From NCBI GenBank assembly GCA_030528815.1, contig JAUMYE010000018.1:1-10086 (forward strand): DNA of 10,086 bases, given 5' to 3'. The notes under the pieces were generated by a model. It was not told where the DNA came from, searched no databases, and saw only the letters and a list, made by a program, of their open reading frames with translations. The DNA is from Candidatus Saccharimonadota bacterium. Its GTDB lineage: Bacteria; Patescibacteriota; Saccharimonadia; Saccharimonadales; Saccharimonadaceae. Below are positions 5,612-10,086 of this stretch, piece by piece. Numbering within the stretch: position 1 is the stretch's first letter; each line of letters begins with the position of its first letter. Position numbers and translations under genes: made by a program.

Positions 5612-5953
5612 ATGGAAAAGAAAACAAGAAAAGCTGCAGCAAAAACTACAGCAGAGGTAAGAGCACTCGTAATCGTGCCTTCATCTTACCGTCCCGAAGA
5701 AACGAGAGTTGCTAGCGCACTCACCGATTTCGTTCGCAAGCTCGGCTACGGCATCTGCCACACAAGTTCTCCCGGAATGCGATTCGAATCCATTGAGGAG
5801 AGACATCAGGACAGAATCAAAACTGCCTTGAAGGATGGCGTTGCCGTCTATGTATTCGGAGCTAACAGCGAACTCGAGAATATGGGCTGCATCATGATGG
5901 GTAGTCTCAAGAACGACCCGATCAAGCGTCTCAAGATGGCCCTTCAGGCATAA
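5612..5953 (+). CDS. Small cytoplasmic protein of unknown function, possible alpha/beta fold
   Basis: A 113-residue protein I do not recognise. It begins with a basic, alanine-rich tail (residues 1-14). A hydrophobic strand, ALVIVPSS (18-25), is followed by a helix-like stretch (about 29-45), a strand around GICHTSS (47-53), a charged helix (about 59-74), and a strand VAVYVFGA (77-84). That beta-alpha-beta order with a small loop after the first strand resembles Rossmann-like nucleotide-processing folds, but this is only an impression. There is no signal peptide or membrane segment. The ATG is set by GAGGTG at 5601-5606. It has a strong promoter, a structured leader and a terminator of its own, divergent from clpC and convergent with ligA. 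A gene with such complete signals is very likely expressed; its role is unknown. Confidence 0.85.
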   Translation: MEKKTRKAAAKTTAEVRALVIVPSSYRPEETRVASALTDFVRKLGYGICHTSSPGMRFESIEERHQDRIKTALKDGVAVYVFGANSELENMGCIMMGSLKNDPIKRLKMALQA

Positions 5954-5989
5954 TCGTTTCATCCACATATTATTCACTCTCCACCCCAA

Positions 5990-6016
5990 AACTCCCGCCA
6001 GTCTCTGACGGGAGTT
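5990..6016. terminator. Bidirectional terminator between the small gene at 5612 and ligA
   Basis: A 12-position stem (5990-6001 with 6005-6016, 3-nt loop) carries one mismatch, C5998 with A6008. That mismatch is a G-U pair in minus-strand RNA, so the ligA transcript forms the more complete hairpin. The plus strand follows with ATTTTATT and the minus strand with a short T-run. It serves two convergent genes only 66 bp apart. Confidence 0.85.
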
Positions 6017-6019
6017 ATT

Positions 6020-8017
6020 TTATTCTCCAAGAAGTTTCAAGAATTCTGCTTCGTCTATAACTTTCGTGCCAAGCTTTGCGGCTTTTTCAAGTTTAGACTT
6101 ACCTGTATTTCGGCCAGCAACGAGGTAATTTGTACTTTTTACAACGCTACTGTGGAATTCTCCGCCAAGCGCACGAATCTTCTCTGCTGCCTCGTCGCGC
6201 CCCATAGAATCGAGCGTACCCGTAACAACAAAGCCAAGACCAGCGAGCTTACCATTTGAATTATCTTCATATACCGGTTCGACGCCAATTTCTTTTAGCT
6301 TATCTAGTAGCGCAAGATTATCTTCGTCGGCAAACCAAGCAAGAATAGACTCGGCGACCGTAATACCAATACCAGGCATCTCGGTCAAATCTTTCTCCGT
6401 TGCATCGCGAAGATTATCTAAAGTCTTAAAATGCGCCGCAAGATCAATGGCAGTCTGAGCGCCAATATGGCGAATACCGATAGCCGTAATAAACTTTGCA
6501 AGCGGCGGATTCTTTGTAGCCTGAATATTCTCTACGAGCTTGTGCGCAGAAAGTTCGCCAAAGCGTTCCAAATCCATAACCTGGCCAGGCGTCAAAGTAT
6601 ATAGGTCGGCAATCGAAGAAACGAGACCACTGTCGATAAGAGCTTCAACGTTTTTCTCGCCAAGACCTTCGATGTTTAGAGCAGGCTTACTGGCATAGTA
6701 TTCAATCGCGCGCTTGAGCATTTGATCCGCACTACTACCCTTAACACGATAAACAACTTCGCCAACTGGGCGCTCAAATTCTAGCTCTGGATATTGTTCA
6801 TGCAAAGCCTCTTCATAATCAAAAGGCTTAGAATCGCTTGGGCGAAGCTCGGTCAAAATACGGTTAATCTGCGGAATAATATCTCCGGCCTTATATATAA
6901 CAGCCGTATCGCCAATGCGCGCGTCAAGGCGAGCAATCTCGTCAGCATTATGCAGCGAGGCATGACGAACAGTCGTACCTGCAAGCTGAACTGGATCAAA
7001 AACCGCTACTGGAGTTGCCGCACCGGTACGACCAATCGAGATAACAATATCTTTAATAATTGTCGTAGCTTCTTCGGCTGGATATTTATAAGCAATTGCA
7101 GCACGAGGCGTCTTACCAACAATGCCAAGCGCCTGATAAACCTTGCGGTCATTGACCTTAATAACTGCACCATCAGTACCAAATGGAAAATCTCCGCGCA
7201 CTGTATTTAGATGCTCAATAAACTCGAATGCGCCGTTGATATCTTTGTAGACTTTTTGTTGGCGCGAAGTGCGGAAACCAAGCTCGTTCAACTTATCGTA
7301 AACATCAGAGTTCTTTGGAAGATTTGGCGAAACCATATCATAGCCCATAAACTTGAGCGGGCGAGAAGCTGCAACCTTTGGATCGAGCTGACGAATCGTG
7401 CCAGCTGCAAGGTTGCGCGGGTTAGCGAATTCTGGTTTGCCGGCAGCCTTCTGAGCCTCGTTGATTTTATCAAAATCCGCCTTAAAGATAACTACTTCGC
7501 CGCGGACCTCAACATGCCCCATCAAATCAATACGAAGCGGAACGTTCTCGATTGTGCGGACATTCATCGTAACATCCTCACCAACTTTACCGTCGCCACG
7601 AGTGACAGCCTGTTTCAAGAGACCATCTTCGTAAATCAAGGCCATTGCGAGACCGTCCATCTTGATATCTACAAACAACTCTGGATTAACTGCGCCAAGC
7701 TTTGCGATGCGCTCGAGCCAGTCACGAATCTCTTCTTTCGAGAAAACATCGGCGAGCGAAATCATGCGCTCAGCATGCTTGACCTTCGTAAACTTATCTA
7801 GTGCACGACCAGCCACACGCTGAGTTGGCGAATCTGGAGTAATAAGCTCTGGATATTGCTCCTCGAGCTGAGACAACTCATGCTTCAAGCTATCCGCTGC
7901 CGCCTCAGACATCGTCGACTCATCAAGAACATGATAATGATAGCGATAATCGTTAATCAAGTCGCGCAATTTCTCGATGCGCTCAATAATTTCTTTCGGA
8001 GCTTTAGTGTCTGTCAT
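6020..8017 (-). CDS. ligA: NAD+-dependent DNA ligase LigA, lacking the zinc finger
   Basis: Seals nicks in duplex DNA with NAD+ in replication and repair. The protein has 665 residues, normal for the family. Domain Ia is at about 1-70. The adenylation domain has the nucleotide-accepting Lys119 in IKMDGLA, then TRGDG (139-143), NPRNLAAG (199-206), TDGAVIK (281-287) and YKYPAEE (310-316). The OB fold is at about 325-390, the helix-hairpin-helix region about 440-580, and the BRCT domain about 590-665. The segment where family members carry four zinc-binding cysteines (about 392-432) has none, and the whole protein lacks cysteine. In domain Ia, positions equivalent to E. coli Asp32 and Tyr35 are Glu38 and Ala41, while Tyr28, His29 and Asp42 are kept. 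The ATG at 8017 has AGGAGG at 8030-8025, and the gene overlaps the upstream membrane gene by 14 bp, so translational coupling is likely. The frame is intact. Confidence 0.97.
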   Translation of the reverse strand: MTDTKAPKEIIERIEKLRDLINDYRYHYHVLDESTMSEAAADSLKHELSQLEEQYPELITPDSPTQRVAGRALDKFTKVKHAERMISLADVFSKEEIRDWLERIAKLGAVNPELFVDIKMDGLAMALIYEDGLLKQAVTRGDGKVGEDVTMNVRTIENVPLRIDLMGHVEVRGEVVIFKADFDKINEAQKAAGKPEFANPRNLAAGTIRQLDPKVAASRPLKFMGYDMVSPNLPKNSDVYDKLNELGFRTSRQQKVYKDINGAFEFIEHLNTVRGDFPFGTDGAVIKVNDRKVYQALGIVGKTPRAAIAYKYPAEEATTIIKDIVISIGRTGAATPVAVFDPVQLAGTTVRHASLHNADEIARLDARIGDTAVIYKAGDIIPQINRILTELRPSDSKPFDYEEALHEQYPELEFERPVGEVVYRVKGSSADQMLKRAIEYYASKPALNIEGLGEKNVEALIDSGLVSSIADLYTLTPGQVMDLERFGELSAHKLVENIQATKNPPLAKFITAIGIRHIGAQTAIDLAAHFKTLDNLRDATEKDLTEMPGIGITVAESILAWFADEDNLALLDKLKEIGVEPVYEDNSNGKLAGLGFVVTGTLDSMGRDEAAEKIRALGGEFHSSVVKSTNYLVAGRNTGKSKLEKAAKLGTKVIDEAEFLKLLGE

Positions 8018-9119
8018 CTAGCATCCTCCTATAGAACAGATATAAATACGAAGTTCCGTAAATAATCGAGAAGCAGATCATCGCCTGAAGCGCAATCGGA
8101 ACAAACGGAACGTTCTGAATAATCTCGAAGTTCTCTTTGAGAATAAGGTCGAGCCAGACAATCGGAATCATAATAACAATCCAAAGAACCGCCAAAACGA
8201 ATAATAAATACAGGACGCGGATAATATACTTGATTCTCCTGCCCTGCATTACATCCGTAGCGGCATGAATCGCAGCCATTGGATAGATACCTGGAACCGT
8301 AACTGCAGATAGCGCCACAAGTGATACCGGCAAAAGATACAAGGAAAGTGTCAAAAGAAGTGCCGCAAACACAAAGAATAGGAAGGCATAAAGCGGCTGA
8401 GACAAGAATTCCGTTTGAAGCGCCACCGAGTAGACAATAATTGTAATAAAGAGCGGAATAAGATGAACAAACATGACTAAGAACACCGCAAAAACAGAAA
8501 TAAGCGGCGACAAGGCATTATAGAGGCCGTCCCTAAAACGAGGCTTATTGCCTGCAAGGAGATGCCTTAGATAATAGGTCGTAATTAGCCAGAGCGAAGC
8601 CACAATAAAGACGAGGAGTACCGCCTGAACATCGGTCAAGCTAGTAGATAGACCGCCCGTAGAAATGGAGCTAACTAGAAGCATAGCGGATTTTGCAAAG
8701 CGTCCAAGCTCACCTATGCCGTTATATTCTGCACTAATATCGATAGATTCTTGCAAGGTCTTATATGAGCTCTCGCTGAGCACACCGACCAAGATAACGT
8801 TCGCAAAAACCGTAAAGAATAATAGGAGACCAAAAAGTTTCCAGTTATGAAAGATGATTTTAAAAGTCGTAAACGTATGACTTACGAGGCCAGGAGCCGC
8901 AAGCGGACGCTCATATTCTTCACGATAGGAGCGCTTGAAAGAATGGTGCAATTTTACGCGCGCACGCTTCTTATCCCAAACGCGTTCCTTGGAATCACGA
9001 TAAGCCTGTTTGAATGTTTTGTGAGTTTTACGGACTTTTTGTTTCTTTGCTCTAGAATCGGGATTATTCGAATCTATTCCTGTATTTTTCTTCTTAGACA
9101 TCTCACCTTTCTTTCCCAT
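8004..9119 (-). CDS. Polytopic membrane protein with long basic N-terminal tail
   Basis: A 371-residue protein of no family I recognise. Residues 1-75 form a strongly basic, soluble tail containing a twofold repeat of the pattern FKxxYRxxxER (starting at 36 and 61). The rest is membrane-embedded with about six hydrophobic segments: roughly 94-114, 163-188, 206-232, 243-272, 298-326 and 340-364, plus a weaker one near 143-155. The tail is probably cytoplasmic and could bind nucleic acid or acidic lipid, but that is a guess. Two starts are possible: the ATG at 9119, exactly 6 nt after an extended -10 (leaderless), or the ATG at 9101, which has GGTG 2 nt upstream. I chose 9119. The 3' end overlaps ligA by 14 bp and carries the ligA ribosome site, so the two are co-transcribed. 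Confidence 0.88.
   Translation of the reverse strand: MGKKGEMSKKKNTGIDSNNPDSRAKKQKVRKTHKTFKQAYRDSKERVWDKKRARVKLHHSFKRSYREEYERPLAAPGLVSHTFTTFKIIFHNWKLFGLLLFFTVFANVILVGVLSESSYKTLQESIDISAEYNGIGELGRFAKSAMLLVSSISTGGLSTSLTDVQAVLLVFIVASLWLITTYYLRHLLAGNKPRFRDGLYNALSPLISVFAVFLVMFVHLIPLFITIIVYSVALQTEFLSQPLYAFLFFVFAALLLTLSLYLLPVSLVALSAVTVPGIYPMAAIHAATDVMQGRRIKYIIRVLYLLFVLAVLWIVIMIPIVWLDLILKENFEIIQNVPFVPIALQAMICFSIIYGTSYLYLFYRRMLDDRH
8025..8030 (-). promoter_or_regulatory. ligA ribosome binding site inside the upstream gene
   Basis: AGGAGG on the minus strand, 7 nt before the ligA ATG at 8017 and within the last codons of the membrane protein gene. Ribosomes finishing the upstream gene stop 14 bp inside ligA, so reinitiation or coupled initiation is expected. 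Confidence 0.85.
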
Positions 9120-9125
9120 ATAATT

Positions 9126-9134
9126 ATTATACCA
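9126..9134 (-). promoter_or_regulatory. Extended -10 promoter of the membrane protein-ligA operon, predicted leaderless
   Basis: On the minus strand, TGG-TATAAT (9134 to 9126) is followed by exactly six bases (AATTAT) and the ATG at 9119. It sits in the 23-bp gap after the helicase stop codon. There is no -35 match at standard spacing. It would drive both the membrane gene and ligA. Confidence 0.65.
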
Positions 9135-9142
9135 TCCTAGTG

Positions 9143-10086
9143 TTATCTAGCCCTTCGGATAAAGTTGCAGCCGTAAGGAAAATTTGAACAATACCACAGG
9201 ATACCTTTCTTGTCGTTTTTCTTGATTAGTTGCCCCGTTTCGCAGCGCGGGCATAGCTCTCCTTTTAGACTTGCCAGCTTCGGCGAGAGCTCGAGCAGAA
9301 ACGGCGAAGGGTTCTTTGGATTGGCGAGCAAAATCGTTGCAAGCCTAGCGCGAGTAATTGCAACATAAAACAGGCGCCGCTCCTCTGCGAAAGCAAATTG
9401 CTCTTCTTTCGCGAGCAGCATATCCAGTAGCGGATCATTTTCCCTTTGCGCTGGCATCCCCATAATATCTGAGTTCATATTTAGAACAATCACGATATCT
9501 CGCGTTATACCTTTAGACTTGTGCATGGAACAGAATTCGAATTTTAGCTCTTCGCATTTAGTACTCCGCCAAATAACCTGCTGGTCTTTAATCTTAATAT
9601 TTTCTGCTTCTAGTCGATTAATATCCGAGTTAAAGCGCGATATGATTTGTAGTTCCATTTTGCTCAGTTTTTCATAGCCATATTTCTCATGGAGTTTCTT
9701 AATGGCTTTTTCGAAAGCCGACACATCCGAGAAACGTTCCGAGTTCTCATCATTCAAGACAATCTCGATTGAAGTTGCAGTCTTTTTAGAACTGCGCGCT
9801 CTTTTATGAATCTGAAGAGGATTTCTTTCCACGAATGCGCAGCTCTTTTGCAAGGTCGGAGCGCCAAAACGATGCGTCGTTTCAATTAGACTCCGCCTTG
9901 TATACTTACAAAAGTATTGCTCAAACTTATTAATTAACTCAAGATTACTGCCCGTAAAACGGTAGATAGATTGCCAGTCGTCACCTACGGCAAAGAGTCG
10001 GCATTTTGGATTCTTGTCCAGGATTGCGAAGATTAACTGCTGGCGATTTGGCGATAAATCCTGCACCTCGTCAACCAAAATATATT
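9143..10086 (-). CDS. Superfamily 1 (UvrD/helicase IV-like) DNA helicase, C-terminal part with zinc ribbon
   Basis: An ATP-driven 3'-5' DNA helicase of the UvrD/Rep superfamily; the 5' part is beyond the right edge and the frame stays open to base 10086. Visible motifs in order: motif II VDEVQD near the right edge, motif III GDDWQSIYRFTGS, motif IV region ETTHRFG, motif V MHKSKG, and motif VI EERRLFYVAITRA. The wording GDDWQ-IYRF and the PSPFLLEL stretch after motif VI resemble E. coli helicase IV (HelD) more than UvrD or Rep. The protein ends in a four-cysteine ribbon, CPRC-x17-CSNFPYGC, of the type at topoisomerase I C-termini, which could bind single-stranded DNA; E. coli HelD lacks it. 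The TTG at 10078 is an internal leucine codon, not a start. No terminator separates it from the downstream operon, 23 bp away. Confidence 0.93.
   Translation of the reverse strand, partial: YILVDEVQDLSPNRQQLIFAILDKNPKCRLFAVGDDWQSIYRFTGSNLELINKFEQYFCKYTRRSLIETTHRFGAPTLQKSCAFVERNPLQIHKRARSSKKTATSIEIVLNDENSERFSDVSAFEKAIKKLHEKYGYEKLSKMELQIISRFNSDINRLEAENIKIKDQQVIWRSTKCEELKFEFCSMHKSKGITRDIVIVLNMNSDIMGMPAQRENDPLLDMLLAKEEQFAFAEERRLFYVAITRARLATILLANPKNPSPFLLELSPKLASLKGELCPRCETGQLIKKNDKKGILWYCSNFPYGCNFIRRAR

Noticed and set aside
5681..5989. 102-codon minus-strand frame opposite the gene at 5612
   Set aside because: It overlaps the better-supported plus-strand gene and has no start signals of its own.
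6794..7801. Two adjacent plus-strand open frames (138 and 196 codons) opposite ligA
   Set aside because: They lie wholly antisense to a well-supported ligA frame and have no Shine-Dalgarno sequence, promoter or recognisable protein features; the translation looks like a codon shadow.
9101..9119. Internal ATG at 9101 as the true start of the membrane protein
   Set aside because: GGTG is only 2 nt from this ATG, too close for a good Shine-Dalgarno, while the ATG at 9119 fits the leaderless spacing seen twice elsewhere. It remains possible.
10076..10078. TTG at 10078 as the helicase start
   Set aside because: The frame is open upstream (Tyr-Ile before it) and begins in the middle of Walker B, so the helicase gene is cut by the window edge.

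Overview
The window looks like the chromosome of a small-genome bacterium, most likely a member of the Patescibacteria/CPR and possibly Saccharibacteria. That placement is an inference, not something the sequence proves. It rests on compact spacing with almost no non-coding DNA, mid-range base composition, several membrane or secreted proteins I cannot place in a family, and unusually divergent housekeeping proteins. TGA acts as a stop (it ends the gene at 637-1140) and no in-frame TGA occurs in the recognised proteins, so the UGA-glycine code of Gracilibacteria/Absconditabacteria is unlikely. I see no mobile element, CRISPR array, tRNA or rRNA.

Layout: 1-509 (-) is the N-terminal part of RadA, running off the left edge. 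637-1140 (+) is a small two-helix membrane protein with its own promoter and terminator. 1224-5369 (-) is a protein quality-control block, transcribed in the order clpC, a membrane-anchored HExxH metalloprotease with a coiled-coil tail, then clpP. Both clp genes carry a perfect CIRCE operator, so HrcA heat-shock repression is expected for both. 5612-5953 (+) is a second small autonomous gene, with a structured 5' leader. 6020-9119 (-) is a polytopic membrane protein followed by NAD+-dependent DNA ligase ligA, overlapping by 14 bp. 9143-10086 (-) is the C-terminal half of a helicase IV/UvrD-like helicase ending in a zinc ribbon, running off the right edge.

How it works together: ClpC unfolds substrates and ClpP degrades them. 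The metalloprotease between them may be an envelope-side counterpart, and read-through from clpC is likely because only 23 bp separate the two genes. RadA, LigA and the helicase are DNA repair/recombination functions, but they are not in one operon.

Three signals stand out. First, LigA has lost the four-cysteine zinc finger normally conserved in the family; it contains no cysteine at all, and it is changed at two NMN-contact positions. Second, three genes (radA, the metalloprotease and the membrane protein upstream of ligA) have an extended -10 element placed exactly 6 nt before the ATG, which predicts leaderless mRNAs, while the other genes use Shine-Dalgarno sequences. Third, the two small plus-strand genes are self-contained promoter-gene-terminator units between minus-strand housekeeping genes, and their promoters share the 8-mer ATCTGTTA. 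All intergenic gaps are under about 250 bp and are described in the entries.
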